Shown one piece after another: positions 34,418-43,889 of a stretch of DNA of 64,000 bases. This stretch comes from Candidatus Acidiferrum typicum. Lineage in GTDB: Bacteria; Acidobacteriota; Terriglobia; Acidiferrales; UBA7541. Each line of letters begins with the position of its first letter. Position 1 is the stretch's first letter. The notes below the pieces were generated by a model. It saw nothing but the letters and a program-made list of their open reading frames with translations. It did no database searches and was not told the origin of the DNA. The stretch is taken from the NCBI GenBank assembly GCA_025463055.1, contig JAOAPV010000122.1, positions 56,724-120,723 on the forward strand. Reading direction: 5' to 3'. The position numbers were made by a program, and so were the translations under genes.

Positions 34418-34912
34418 CTAGCGAGCGTCGAGATCGAAATCCTTGATCGGTACGTCCCAGTGGCCATCGAGGATTTCAAAGCGGCGCTGCTCTTCCTTTT
34501 TGTAGGCGTCCTGGTCGGGAAAGAGCTGCTTCAATAGCGCGGAGGAATCGAAGTTGTCGTTCGCGATTTGTGCGTTCTTGAAGACGATGGTCGTGCGAAA
34601 GTCCCAACGGCCGTCCTCAGTGGCGTGATAACGGGGAACCTGGGCGAATACTTTGAGTATTCTGCCGAGCTCGATCTCCTTTTTCAGCACGGGATAATGA
34701 TTCTTCTTAAACAGCGCGATGAATTCTTCAGCGTGGCCCCATTTGGCTTTGTAGTAGTACTCGATGGCGTACGGCTTGTCGCTGGCGTTTTGCTGCTGCG
34801 ATGCGTTGGTCTGTGCTTGCAGAGAGCTTGAAACCGGAAGGCCGAAGATGGCGACAGTTGCGAGCAAGGGAACAGCGAGCCAGCGTAGGTGGCGTAGAAT
34901 GGCGATTTGCAT
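34418..34912 (-). CDS. Small exported protein of unknown function
   Basis: The 164-residue product has a signal peptide (cleaved after SLQAQ, about residue 34) and a mature domain rich in aromatic residues (YAIEYYYKAKWGHAEEFI, HYPVLKKEIELGRI, VPRYHATEDGRWDFRTTI). This pattern of a dimeric alpha/beta-barrel-like fold (EthD/NIPSNAP-like) is suggested but not certain. GGAGGATC before the ATG is a strong ribosome binding site. It is divergent from the flavoprotein gene at 35022 and 73 bp upstream of queF. Confidence 0.65.
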   Translation of the reverse strand: MQIAILRHLRWLAVPLLATVAIFGLPVSSSLQAQTNASQQQNASDKPYAIEYYYKAKWGHAEEFIALFKKNHYPVLKKEIELGRILKVFAQVPRYHATEDGRWDFRTTIVFKNAQIANDNFDSSALLKQLFPDQDAYKKEEQRRFEILDGHWDVPIKDFDLDAR

Positions 34913-35021
34913 CCGATCCTCCGTGTGATTTGTGGTGGACGGATGTTACTCTCATCCGTTTATAGGCGCAGTAATTTTCGTGCGGGAGTATGTTTTCAGG
35001 TGAAAGGAAGAGGCTCATTGC

Positions 35022-36923
35022 ATGAGTGAGAATAAGCGCGATCGAGATCTCGGAATGCATTGCCCGATCACGCGGCGAGATTTTCTGAATGGCGTGGCGG
35101 TCGGTGCCGGCGGACTGCTCGCCGCTGATCCGCTGCTTGCGGCTCTCCTTTTGGACCAAGCCGCTCCGGAAAAGGCCCATGGCTACTATCCGCCTGCGCT
35201 GACTGGGATGCGCGGCAATCATGACGGCACGTTCACCTATGCGCATCAGCTACGAGATGGAAAGCGGTGGGATTCCGCCGGAGCGGCGGCGAGTACAGGG
35301 GAAACCTACGACCTGGTTGTTGTGGGCGGAGGGATCAGCGGGCTGGCCGCAGCGTATTTCTACCGGAAAACTGCGGGGAAAAACGCGCGCATTTTGGTTT
35401 TAGATAATCACGACGATTTCGGCGGGCACGCGAAGCGGAACGAGTTTCAAGTGGGTGGACGGATGCTGCTGAGCTATGGCGGCACGCAATCAATCGAGAG
35501 CCCTGGTGAGTACAGCGATGTGGCAAGGAGTTTGCTGGCTGAAATCGGCATACAGACGGATAGGTTCTACAAAGCGTATGACCAGAAGCTGTACAGCAAT
35601 TTAGGAACAGCGGCTTTTTTTGATAGAGAGACCTTCGGCGCCGACCGCCTTGTGACCGGAATGAACGCAATGCCATGGCCAGAGTTCTTGGCCAAGGCGC
35701 CGCTTTCCGATGCGGCGCGGCACGACATCGCGCGCGTTTACACAGAAAAGGTCGATTACCTGCCCGGTCTCTCCAGAGAAGAAAGGCTGGCCAAGCTCGG
35801 GAAAATCAGCTACTCCGAGTATCTAGTGAAGTATTGCAAGCTGTCGCCCGAGGCGTTGCCATTTTTCCAGACATTCACCCACGATTTGTTTTGCGTTGGC
35901 ATCGATGCGGTTTCGGCCAGAGCTTGCCATGAGGGCGGCGACGACTATCAGTCGTTCACATTTCCCGGCTTTGACGGTCTCGGATTTCCGGAGCAGGAAA
36001 AAGAAGAGCCGTACATTTTTCATTTCCCAGATGGGAACGCCACGATCGCACGGCTTCTAGTGCGCGCATTGATTCCGGCTGCGGTGCCCGGTGAGACGAT
36101 GGACGATGTGGTCACAGCGCGAGCGGATTACAGCAAACTCGACGACGCGAACTCGCCCGTGCGCATTCGATTGAACAGCACTGCTGTACATGTGCAGCAC
36201 GTAAAAGGCGCGACTGACAGCAAAGATGTGGAGGTTGCATATGTTCGCGGCGGAAAATTAGTCAGCGTTCGCTCCAAAAACTGTGTCCTCGCTTGTTACA
36301 ATGGCATGATTCCGTACATTTGTCCGGAACTGCCGGAGAAGCAAAGGGAAGCGCTGTCCTATCTGGTGAAAGCGCCGCTGGTATACACGCATGTAGCGCT
36401 ACGCAACTGGACGGCGTTCCACAAACTTGGCATACACCACGTCGTTGCGCCTGGCGGTTATCACACCTACACCGCGCTTGATTTTCCCGTCAGCCTCGGT
36501 GGGTACAAGTTTCCGGGCAATCCCGAAGAGGCGATGGTGCTCTTCATGCTGCGTACGCCGTGCCAGCCGGGACTTTCGCCACGCGATCAGCATCGTGCTG
36601 GACGCATGGAATTGCTGCAGACGCCATTCGCGACGTTCGAGCGCAATATCCGCGACCAGTTGGCGCGCATGTTCGGCGGAGCGAGTTTTGACAGCGCCCG
36701 TGACATCGAAGGCATCACGGTCAATCGCTGGGCGCACGGCTACGCATTTACCCCCAATCCGCTATTTGATCCAGACTGGAAAGAAGAAGAAAAGCCCTGG
36801 GTAATCGGCCGGAAGCGTTTCGGAAGCATTGCGATCGCCAATTCCGACGCCGGAGCTGACGCCTACACCAACGTCGCCATCGACCAGGCGCATAGGGCAG
36901 TGACGGAGTTGGCGAGGCGCTAA
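35022..36923 (+). CDS. Tat-exported FAD-dependent oxidoreductase, spermidine-dehydrogenase-like
   Basis: The 633-residue protein has a twin-arginine signal (ITRRDFLNGVAVGAGGLL). The FAD-binding Rossmann motif is VVVGGGISGLAAAYFYR at about residue 95, followed by ILVLDNHDDFGGHAKRNEF. An amine-oxidase-type C-terminal part with GYKFPGNPEE and RWAHGYAFTPNPLFD completes it. The overall block order resembles Pseudomonas SpdH, a periplasmic dehydrogenase for spermidine, but the substrate is inferred only. AGGAAGAGG precedes the start. It is divergent from 34418-34912. Confidence 0.78.
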   Translation: MSENKRDRDLGMHCPITRRDFLNGVAVGAGGLLAADPLLAALLLDQAAPEKAHGYYPPALTGMRGNHDGTFTYAHQLRDGKRWDSAGAAASTGETYDLVVVGGGISGLAAAYFYRKTAGKNARILVLDNHDDFGGHAKRNEFQVGGRMLLSYGGTQSIESPGEYSDVARSLLAEIGIQTDRFYKAYDQKLYSNLGTAAFFDRETFGADRLVTGMNAMPWPEFLAKAPLSDAARHDIARVYTEKVDYLPGLSREERLAKLGKISYSEYLVKYCKLSPEALPFFQTFTHDLFCVGIDAVSARACHEGGDDYQSFTFPGFDGLGFPEQEKEEPYIFHFPDGNATIARLLVRALIPAAVPGETMDDVVTARADYSKLDDANSPVRIRLNSTAVHVQHVKGATDSKDVEVAYVRGGKLVSVRSKNCVLACYNGMIPYICPELPEKQREALSYLVKAPLVYTHVALRNWTAFHKLGIHHVVAPGGYHTYTALDFPVSLGGYKFPGNPEEAMVLFMLRTPCQPGLSPRDQHRAGRMELLQTPFATFERNIRDQLARMFGGASFDSARDIEGITVNRWAHGYAFTPNPLFDPDWKEEEKPWVIGRKRFGSIAIANSDAGADAYTNVAIDQAHRAVTELARR

Positions 36924-37110
36924 GGCCGACACGGGTTGCGGCTGCGGCACAATCAGATAGAAAGCTCAGGTTGACGCTTTTGGGATCGCGGGCCATCTCT
37001 GGAGCTGGGAGCGCAAAGCCTTCAGCGCGGGTCGACACAAGTTCTATTTGGTTCAAACCAAAACCACAACGCAGGTACACTCTGCCAGAGGTTTAAGACA
37101 ACTCGAAACA

Positions 37111-38211
37111 ATGATGCCTATTACGCTTGGTGAGCGTCCCAGTGTGCGCTTGGTCGCCGGAGTGTTCGCGCTTTGTATCCTGTTGAGTTCTGCAATGTCC
37201 GCACAGACCGCCAATTCCGCGCCGCCACCAAGCACAACGGAAAAAATCATCATCGACACGGATATCGGCAGTGACATTGACGACGCTTTTGCTGTAGGCC
37301 TCGCGCTGCAAAGTCCCGAGTTCAAGATTCTCGGCATCTCTACCGCATGGGGCGACACGCATCTTCGCGCCCGCCTGCTGACTCGTTTTCTAAAGGAAAC
37401 CGGCCATTCAGACATTCCCATCGCCATGGGCATTGCGAAGCAACGGCCAGGCAAGCCGGAAATCTTGAGTCAAGCTCCCTACGCGGAACGCATTCCCGCT
37501 GATCAGAAATATCCAAACGCCGTCGATTTCCTTCTCGAACAAATACGATTGCATCCAGGGGAAATCACGCTGATCTCTATCGGCCCAGAAACGAATCTTG
37601 GCGCAGCAATCGACCGCGATGCGGCGACCTTCCGCAAGTTGAAGCGAGTCGTTCTGATGGGAGGTTCCGTCTATCGCGGCTACAGTCAATTCAACTATGG
37701 CAAGACTCGTGGGCCTGATCCGGAGTGGAATATCCTCTGCGACATCCAAGCCGCGCAGAAGGTTTTCAGCTCCGGCGTCCCTCTGTACGTAATGCCGCTC
37801 GATTCCACGCAGATCAAACTGCAAGAACTCGAGCGAGCGGAAATTTTCAAAACTGGCTCGGCTTTGGCCGATGCGCTGCTCGTACTCTACACGCAGTGGT
37901 CACACGGCACCGCGCAAACGCCCACGCTTTTTGATGCCATTGCGGTTGCGTACGCCATGCATCCGGAGCTGTGCCCCACACAGCCGCTCAGGCTACGCAT
38001 CGATGATCAGGCGTTTACGCGCGTGGAATCCGGGCCCCCGAATGCGCAAGTTTGTTTACGCTCGAGTTCCGATCAGTTTCTAGAGTTCTTCATGCCGAGA
38101 ATTGTGTCGCCAGGTGTGATTACAGAGAATGTGAACGAAAGGCTGCTGAAGTTCGGCCGAGATAAGAGTGCAAATGTGAGCCAGATTGCCGAACGAACGG
38201 CGGCACGTTAA
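37111..38211 (+). CDS. Exported inosine/uridine-preferring nucleoside hydrolase
   Basis: The 366-residue protein begins MMPITLGERPSVRLVAGVF with a signal peptide ending near AMSAQ. The nucleoside-hydrolase calcium motif reads DTDIGSDIDDAFA (DxDxxxDD), and a second block VVLMGGSVYRG with N and D residues further on (EWNILCDIQAAQKVF) completes the active site. It releases ribose and free base from nucleosides, here apparently in the periplasm, which would fit scavenging. No ribosome binding site is obvious; an earlier start at 37048 would put 21 residues before the signal peptide. Confidence 0.82.
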   Translation: MMPITLGERPSVRLVAGVFALCILLSSAMSAQTANSAPPPSTTEKIIIDTDIGSDIDDAFAVGLALQSPEFKILGISTAWGDTHLRARLLTRFLKETGHSDIPIAMGIAKQRPGKPEILSQAPYAERIPADQKYPNAVDFLLEQIRLHPGEITLISIGPETNLGAAIDRDAATFRKLKRVVLMGGSVYRGYSQFNYGKTRGPDPEWNILCDIQAAQKVFSSGVPLYVMPLDSTQIKLQELERAEIFKTGSALADALLVLYTQWSHGTAQTPTLFDAIAVAYAMHPELCPTQPLRLRIDDQAFTRVESGPPNAQVCLRSSSDQFLEFFMPRIVSPGVITENVNERLLKFGRDKSANVSQIAERTAAR

Positions 38212-38223
38212 ACTGTTTCCAGT

Positions 38224-38300
38224 GGCCCGGTAGAGTAACTGGTTAACTCGTCACCCTCTCAAGGTGAAGATTACGGGTTCGATTCCCGTCCGGGCTACCA
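38224..38300 (+). tRNA. tRNA-Glu (anticodon CTC)
   Basis: The cloverleaf is complete in 77 nt with encoded CCA: acceptor GGCCCGG / CCGGGCT (first pair G-U), D stem GAG/CTC, anticodon stem TCACC/GGTGA, loop CTCTCAA with anticodon CTC at 38258-38260, T stem ACGGG/CCCGT with loop TTCGATT, discriminator A. Confidence 0.93.
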
Positions 38301-39174
38301 ACTGTTTATCGTGCATCTTTCCAGCTTCAAACCAGGTTTAGGAAAAATGAAAGCTCGAAACAGGATTCTTTCCTGTGTAACGCTATCCAGCCCTTCACGT
38401 CTTCCAGTTCAATCTTTGGCATTTCGGAGTGGTTAGAACTACGGTTAATCTGCGCGTGCAGTTTAATTGCAAGAGCGTCTAGCTCGCGCGAATTCATTCC
38501 GTCGAGTATGCTCATACTACGTGAGATGAGCGGAGCACCAAAAAGTTTGGTCCAATTCCTCGCTGCCCAACTGATATATACCAAGGTTTAATAAAACATA
38601 TCCTTCGGCAGTACCACTCCCTACCAACGCATAATTGAAGCGCCCCATCCTCGATGTTACTTTGACGATGCGAAATGGCGGTTGCATCGTTAACGGAGCA
38701 GGCCATGAAAACTCAACAGGCGGTTACAGGTCGACCTATGTGGCAGGTCAGTTTAAGGGCATCAATCCGACGTGGACGAAAGAGACTTAAGGCCATGTTG
38801 TGTGCGGCTGCTTTAAAGCAGTGCGCGCCGTGCCGACCACAAGTGTTGGGACGGGCGGCGTAGTCGTATCCGCTAAGACGGACTTGGCTGTCGCTCACCC
38901 TTGAACTTTTCACGGGTCCGGAATCTTCTCCGCAATCCGTTCTCATCTACTGCATTATTGCAAATCGCGGCAACTTCCCGAATCTCCACTCTGCGCCTGT
39001 CATCCCTACCTAATCTTTCGACGTATCGCCACTCCAGACGTTGCGGCATCGATTTCTCCGCCTTGCATATTGCGCTCCTGGATATTGCTGCGATGACAGC
39101 AGAAGAGACGATTTCACTCCGACCCGCTGCAAGCCGTTGTATCGTTAATGCTCTAAGGAGCGCAAGCCATCACT
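38301..39174. other. 874-bp region after tRNA-Glu without a convincing gene
   Basis: Several short frames exist on both strands but none has a good ribosome binding site plus natural composition; the best is at 38327-38515 minus. I find no integrase, no repeat of the tRNA 3' end and no terminator. The segment upstream of 39175 contains AAGGAG at 39155-39160. Confidence 0.4.
38327..38515 (-). CDS. Possible small protein, weakly supported
   Basis: A 62-codon frame (MSILDGMNSRELDALAIKLH near its start) has natural-looking composition with an amphipathic helix, but no ribosome binding site. The frame extends to 38584. It converges on the tRNA-Glu gene. It could be a remnant or chance frame. Confidence 0.27.
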   Translation of the reverse strand: MSILDGMNSRELDALAIKLHAQINRSSNHSEMPKIELEDVKGWIALHRKESCFELSFFLNLV

Positions 39175-40086
39175 ATGGCGAAGATTCGAGTTCTCGTTTC
39201 CCTCACTACCAGCGACAACGATTATCAGGTCGAGCAGGCGCAGTCTGCCGAGCAGGCCGCCAGCAAGCTGGGTGTAAGCGCGGAAATTATTTACGCCAAT
39301 AACGACGCGATCAATCAAAGCACGCAAATTTTGCGAGCAATTCAAGCATCCCCGGAAGACCGGCCGAATGCCATCGTCTTCGAGCCCGTCGGTGGGACGG
39401 CCTTGCCGCAAGTCGCACGCGCAGCGGCCGCGGCCGATATCGGATGGGCGGTCCTCAATCGCGATGCAAATTACATAGAGGATCTGCGCAAAACTTCGGC
39501 GGCCGCAATTTTTGCCATTAGTTCCGATCATGCGGAGATTGGCCGCATTCAGGGACGCCAATTCGCTGCCATGCTGCCGCGTGGCGGGACCGTGCTCTAC
39601 ATTCAGGGTCCGTCGGAGAATTCCGCAGCGAAGGAACGTACGCTGGGAATGCAGGAGACCAAACCGGCAAACATCCAAATCATCGCATTGCGCGGCCAGT
39701 GGACTGAGGAGAGTGCTCAGCGCGCGGTGCGTTCATGGCTGAAGCTCACCACTTCGCAGAAAACGGCCGTGGACCTCATAGCGTCCCAGGATGATTCCAT
39801 GGCAATTGGCGCACGCAAGGCTTTCGAGGAGTTAACCAATGAATCCGACCGTGAGCGCTGGCTCAAGCTGCCGTTCACTGGTTGCGACGGGTTGCCGAAA
39901 ACAGGCCAGGCTTGGGTGCGCAGCGGATTGCTCACTGCGACCGTTTTTGTCCCTCCCAATGCCGGCCAAGCCATCGAAATGTTTGTCCAGGCGATTCAGC
40001 AGAAAAAGCGCCCGCCCGAGCGCGTGTTCACCGTGCCCTCCTCCATTCCTGCACTCACTGCCCTCAAGCCTGTGCGAATCACATAG
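39175..40086 (+). CDS. Sugar-binding-fold protein (periplasmic binding protein type 1) without a signal peptide
   Basis: The 303-residue sequence follows the ribose-binding-protein pattern: IRVLVSLTTSDNDYQVEQA at the start, VLNRD in the hinge region, DHAEIGRIQGRQFAAMLP and GGTVLYIQGPSENSAAKERT, then IASQDDSMAIGARKAF. These proteins normally carry a signal peptide and serve an ABC transporter. Here an in-frame TAA at 39154-39156 closes the frame just before the ATG, so no signal peptide can be encoded, and there is no DNA-binding domain either. AAGGAG lies 14 nt upstream. It is perhaps a cytoplasmic sugar sensor. The next gene is 67 nt downstream. Confidence 0.75.
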   Translation: MAKIRVLVSLTTSDNDYQVEQAQSAEQAASKLGVSAEIIYANNDAINQSTQILRAIQASPEDRPNAIVFEPVGGTALPQVARAAAAADIGWAVLNRDANYIEDLRKTSAAAIFAISSDHAEIGRIQGRQFAAMLPRGGTVLYIQGPSENSAAKERTLGMQETKPANIQIIALRGQWTEESAQRAVRSWLKLTTSQKTAVDLIASQDDSMAIGARKAFEELTNESDRERWLKLPFTGCDGLPKTGQAWVRSGLLTATVFVPPNAGQAIEMFVQAIQQKKRPPERVFTVPSSIPALTALKPVRIT

Positions 40087-40153
40087 CTTGCCTCCGCAAA
40101 AAGCGTCGTATAATGCCGCCCGGCAAATGCACTAGCATTGTTGAGGAGAGCGC

Positions 40154-41296
40154 ATGAAGAGTTCGCGCAAATCGTCTAGCATCGATCGCAGGTCATTTCT
40201 GGCCACGACCGGAACCGGTCTGCTGGCTGCATCCATGCCGAATGTCACAAAAGGCGCGGCTTTGGCGGGGTCAGATACAGCCTCGAGTGCTGCGATGACG
40301 GCTTCCGGGCAAGCCTCCGCGGGTTTGCTGAGAAAAATTCCGATCGGCGTCTTCGATCCCGTCTACGAAAAACTGTCGCTCGACGAAATGCTGGATCGCG
40401 TGAGTGCCCTCGGTCTGGAAGCAATGGAGATCGGAACGGGCGGCTATCCCGGCACCGGCCACTGTCCGATTGATGAACTGCTCGCCGACGCCGGCAAAGC
40501 GAAAGCGTGGAAAAAGCGATTTGAAGATCGCGGCATTCACGTTGCCACCCTGAGCTGCCATGGAAATCCTGTTCATCCTGACGAAAAACACGCGGCGCGC
40601 GACCGCGAAAGCTTCAAGAAAACAGTCCTGCTTGCGGAACGCCTGGACGTTAGCGTGATCGTAGGATTTTCCGGCTGCCCCGGCGGCACGCCAGCTGACA
40701 CGCAGCCTAACTGGATCACCTACCGCTGGCCGCCGGAATATGCGGAAATGCAAGACTGGCAGTGGAAAGAGAAAGTGATTCCCTATTGGAAAGAAGCCGC
40801 GAAATTCGCGCGCGAACACGGCATACATCGCATCGCGCTGGAGATGCATCCGAATTTTGTTGTCTACAATCCGCGTACGCTGATGAAACTACGCGAAGCC
40901 GTCGGCGAGGAAATCGGCGCCAATTGCGATTTGAGCCATCTTTTCTGGCAAGGTTGCGATCCCGTGGAAGTGATCCATTTCCTCGGAAAGCAGAAAGCGA
41001 TCTTCCACGCGCACATGAAAGACACGGTGCTATTTCCAGACAATGTGGAGAAGTACGGTGTGCTGAACTTCGCGTCCCAAGTTGCCGACCTGCCGCTGGC
41101 CTCCGAGACCTTTCGCGCGGTCGGCTATGGCCACGGCGCGAGCCTGTGGAAGTCCGTCGTCAAGGCTTACATGGACATTGGTTACGAAGGCATTTTGAGC
41201 ATTGAGAATGAAGATCCGATTTTAGCCGGGCCGGTCGGCGTGGAACGCGCAGCGTGGGTCTTGAAGAATGTACGCAGCGAACTGCTCGGCTCGTAA
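40154..41296 (+). CDS. Tat-exported sugar phosphate isomerase/epimerase-like TIM-barrel protein
   Basis: The 380-residue protein has a twin-arginine signal (DRRSFLATTGTGLLAA) and a xylose-isomerase-like TIM barrel from about residue 55. Metal-site residues appear as EMEIGTGGYPGTGHC-type strand ends, LSCHGNP, IALEMHPNFV, NCDLSHLFW and HAHMKDT, which fit the His/Glu/Asp cluster of the family. GAGGAG precedes the ATG. It probably forms an operon with the GMC dehydrogenase and small subunit downstream. Family members act on keto sugars or inositols; a periplasmic location is unusual for the classical enzymes. Confidence 0.83.
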   Translation: MKSSRKSSSIDRRSFLATTGTGLLAASMPNVTKGAALAGSDTASSAAMTASGQASAGLLRKIPIGVFDPVYEKLSLDEMLDRVSALGLEAMEIGTGGYPGTGHCPIDELLADAGKAKAWKKRFEDRGIHVATLSCHGNPVHPDEKHAARDRESFKKTVLLAERLDVSVIVGFSGCPGGTPADTQPNWITYRWPPEYAEMQDWQWKEKVIPYWKEAAKFAREHGIHRIALEMHPNFVVYNPRTLMKLREAVGEEIGANCDLSHLFWQGCDPVEVIHFLGKQKAIFHAHMKDTVLFPDNVEKYGVLNFASQVADLPLASETFRAVGYGHGASLWKSVVKAYMDIGYEGILSIENEDPILAGPVGVERAAWVLKNVRSELLGS

Positions 41297-41360
41297 ACAA
41301 AGTACTCGGCTCATAAGCGAATTGGTTGGTTCATGAACAAAGACCAGGGAGAAAAACAGG

Positions 41361-43064
41361 ATGGCTCAAGTCACGCGTTCGCCAAAAACCTATGACGTTT
41401 GCGTAATCGGCTCCGGCGCGGGCGGCGGCATGGCGGCGAAAATCCTCACCGAAGGTGGCCTCAACGTCGCGCTGCTCGAGGCTGGCCCGCAAGTTTACCC
41501 CGAAAAAGATTTCAAGATGCTGATGTGGCCTTACGAAGCGCCGCACCGCGGCGCGGGCGTGGGTGGATCGGCGCTCGAAAACTTTGGCGAATTTCTCGCT
41601 CCCAATGGCTCGTGGAATATTGCCGGCGAGCCGTACACTTCAGCGCCCGGCGCGGACTTTCAGTGGTTCCGTTCGCGCATCGTGGGCGGACGCACAAATC
41701 ATTGGGGACGCATTGCGCTGCGCTTTGCTCCGGTGGATTTTCAGTCCTATACGCGAGATTCGCTGGGAGCAGACTGGCCCATCACCTACGAAGATCTCGC
41801 ACCCTATTACGACAAAGTGGAATCGTACATCGGTGTTTTCGGCACGAAAGAAAACGTGTCCAGTGCGCCGGACGGCGTTTTCCTGCCGCCTCCGAAACCG
41901 CGATGTCACGAACTGATCGTAAAGAAGGCGTGCGACAAGCTCAATATCATTTGCATTCCGTCGCGCTTAGCGATTCTCACGCGCTCTGTGAATGGCCGGC
42001 TGCCCTGCCACTATTGCGGCCAGTGCGGGCGCGGGTGCATCACCGCTTCCAATTTCAGCTCCAGCCAAGTGCTGCTTCCTCCGGCAATGGCCACGGGCAA
42101 GCTCACCTTAATTACCGGCGCGATGGCCCGCGAGATTCTCGTTGGCAAAGACGGAAAAGCCGAAGGCGTCTCGTACATTGACAAAGCCACTCGCGCCGAA
42201 AAGCGGCTCAACGCGCGAGCCGTAGTCGTGGCCGCCAGCGCGTGCGAGTCCGCGCGGCTGCTGCTCAATTCAAAATCTTCGCTGTTCCCTGACGGCATCG
42301 CGAATTCGTCCGGCACCCTTGGCAAATATCTGACCGACTCTGTCGGAAGCGATGGCTGGGGCGAATTTCCATTTCTCGACAAAATGCCCCCGCACAATCA
42401 CGATGGCGTCGGCGGAATGCACATGTACATTCCGTGGTGGAAGTTCGACCGAAAGAACGACTTCCCTCGCGGCTATCACATCGAGATCTGGGGCGGACGC
42501 GACATGCCCGGCGTCGGAATGTTCGACGGACTCTGCCATCGCGAAGAAGGGTACGGCGCCGGCCTGAAGCAGCGCGCGCGCAAAGTCTACGGCACAACCA
42601 TTGGATTTTCCGGGCGCGGCGAAATGCTTCCGAATCCAGACACGTACTGCGAAATCGATCCCGATGTCGTGGATCAATGGGGAATTCCGGTGCTGCGTTT
42701 CCATTTTAAATTCACGGACTATGAACTCCGGCAAGCGCAGGACATGCAGCAAACCTTCCGCGCCATCGTTGAAGCTGCCGGCGGGGAATACCGCACAAAG
42801 ACAAGGATCGACGGACAGTATCCATTTGGCATTCAGGAAGGCGGCAAGATCATTCACGAAGTCGGAACCGCGCGAATGGGCGCGGATCCCAAGACTTCCG
42901 TGCTGAACGGCTATTGCCAGGCGCACGACGTGAAGAATCTTTTCGTCACCGACGGCGCTCCGCTGGTGACTAACCCGGACAAGAATCCGACCCTGACCAT
43001 CATGGCCCTATCTTGGCGCGCTTCGGAGTATTTGCTCGCCGAAGCCCAGAAAGGAAACATCTAA
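41361..43064 (+). CDS. GMC-type FAD-dependent dehydrogenase, large catalytic subunit
   Basis: The 567-residue flavoprotein starts with the FAD motif CVIGSGAGGGMAAKIL. A Cys cluster CHYCGQCGRGC lies near residue 220, and the GMC C-terminal active site has HEVGTARMG and NPTLTIMAL (the His-Asn pair). It has no signal peptide of its own. The next gene, overlapping by TAATG, encodes a Tat-exported small subunit, so the pair should be folded in the cytoplasm and exported together. The arrangement resembles gluconate 2-dehydrogenase and glucoside 3-dehydrogenase. The substrate is likely a sugar, glycoside or polyol. Confidence 0.87.
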   Translation: MAQVTRSPKTYDVCVIGSGAGGGMAAKILTEGGLNVALLEAGPQVYPEKDFKMLMWPYEAPHRGAGVGGSALENFGEFLAPNGSWNIAGEPYTSAPGADFQWFRSRIVGGRTNHWGRIALRFAPVDFQSYTRDSLGADWPITYEDLAPYYDKVESYIGVFGTKENVSSAPDGVFLPPPKPRCHELIVKKACDKLNIICIPSRLAILTRSVNGRLPCHYCGQCGRGCITASNFSSSQVLLPPAMATGKLTLITGAMAREILVGKDGKAEGVSYIDKATRAEKRLNARAVVVAASACESARLLLNSKSSLFPDGIANSSGTLGKYLTDSVGSDGWGEFPFLDKMPPHNHDGVGGMHMYIPWWKFDRKNDFPRGYHIEIWGGRDMPGVGMFDGLCHREEGYGAGLKQRARKVYGTTIGFSGRGEMLPNPDTYCEIDPDVVDQWGIPVLRFHFKFTDYELRQAQDMQQTFRAIVEAAGGEYRTKTRIDGQYPFGIQEGGKIIHEVGTARMGADPKTSVLNGYCQAHDVKNLFVTDGAPLVTNPDKNPTLTIMALSWRASEYLLAEAQKGNI

Positions 43065-43666
43065 TGAGTTCTCAGGGCGTAACGCGACGCGACATTTTGA
43101 AAACGTTGGCCATGGGCGCGGTCGGCGGCTCCGTTTTGCAAGTCATTCCCGCTAAAGCCGCCGAATTCGTACACCAAGCTGTGCGCAAGGAGAAGGCCGC
43201 GTCGCCGGCAGGGAAGTACACTCCCAAATATTTTTCAGCGCACCAATATGAAATGGTGAATTGGCTATGCGATGCCATCATTCCCAAGGACGATCACTCC
43301 GGCGGAGCGGTGGAAGCCGGCGCGCCCGAATTTATCGATTTGCTCACCAGCGAAAACGAAAGATACCAGTTGCGGCTGGGCGGCGGATTGGTATGGCTCG
43401 ATAGTTTCTGCGCGGATCGCTACGGCAAATCGTTTATGGAATGCGCTCCGGAGCAACGCAACGAGGTCCTGGACCTGATCGCCTATCGCAAGAATGCGAA
43501 AAAAGATCTATCGCTCAGCCAAGGAGTCGCTTTCTTTGCCTTTCTGCGCAAAATGACCTGCGACGGTTTCTACACCAGCAAAATCGGCATCGCCGATTTG
43601 CAATACATCGGCAATACCTCAATTCGCGAGTTTCCCGGCTGCCCGCCCGTGCCGGAGCGTACCTGA
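43064..43666 (+). CDS. Gluconate 2-dehydrogenase subunit 3-like protein with Tat signal
   Basis: The 200-residue protein starts at 43064 inside the stop of the GMC gene (TAATG). It has a twin-arginine signal (VTRRDILKTLAMGAVGGSV) and the small-subunit domain with LCDAIIPKDDHSGGAVEAG. This subunit chaperones and exports the GMC partner and helps pass electrons onward. The third component in classical complexes, a cytochrome c, is absent from this window. An in-frame start at 43013 lies within the GMC gene and is rejected. Confidence 0.84.
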   Translation: MSSQGVTRRDILKTLAMGAVGGSVLQVIPAKAAEFVHQAVRKEKAASPAGKYTPKYFSAHQYEMVNWLCDAIIPKDDHSGGAVEAGAPEFIDLLTSENERYQLRLGGGLVWLDSFCADRYGKSFMECAPEQRNEVLDLIAYRKNAKKDLSLSQGVAFFAFLRKMTCDGFYTSKIGIADLQYIGNTSIREFPGCPPVPERT

Positions 43667-43753
43667 GCAGCGAAGTCAGGCGCGAACGGATCAGTCAACG
43701 CTTTTTTCATTGTTGCCATTCGGCTCGATGTACCCCCTCCCCCTTTTTTTGCA

Positions 43754-43889
43754 AGTGCGGAATCTAAAGGGGTTACGGCGCACAAATCTGCAAGTGTTCA
43801 TTTTAAAGGTGGTTAGGGCCCCGGAACTTCGGCTGAAAACCGGCAAAACACGGTGTTGCCTCAGAAGTGAGGATTCTAAAGGAGTTAGG
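43754..43889. repeat. Pair of imperfect 24-25 bp direct repeats in an intergenic region
   Basis: Copy A 43754-43778 reads AGTGCGGAATCTAAAGGGGT then TACGG. Copy B 43866-43889 reads AGTGAGGATTCTAAAGGAGT then TAGG. They are 112 bp apart in a 397-bp region (43667-44063) between convergent genes that also contains a C-rich then T-rich tract at 43732-43749. No open frame is convincing. Confidence 0.5.

Noticed and set aside
38675..38863. 62-codon plus-strand frame after tRNA-Glu, with a GGAGC motif before an internal ATG
   Set aside because: Highly basic, Cys/Arg-rich product with no resemblance to a folded domain; other frames are equally plausible.
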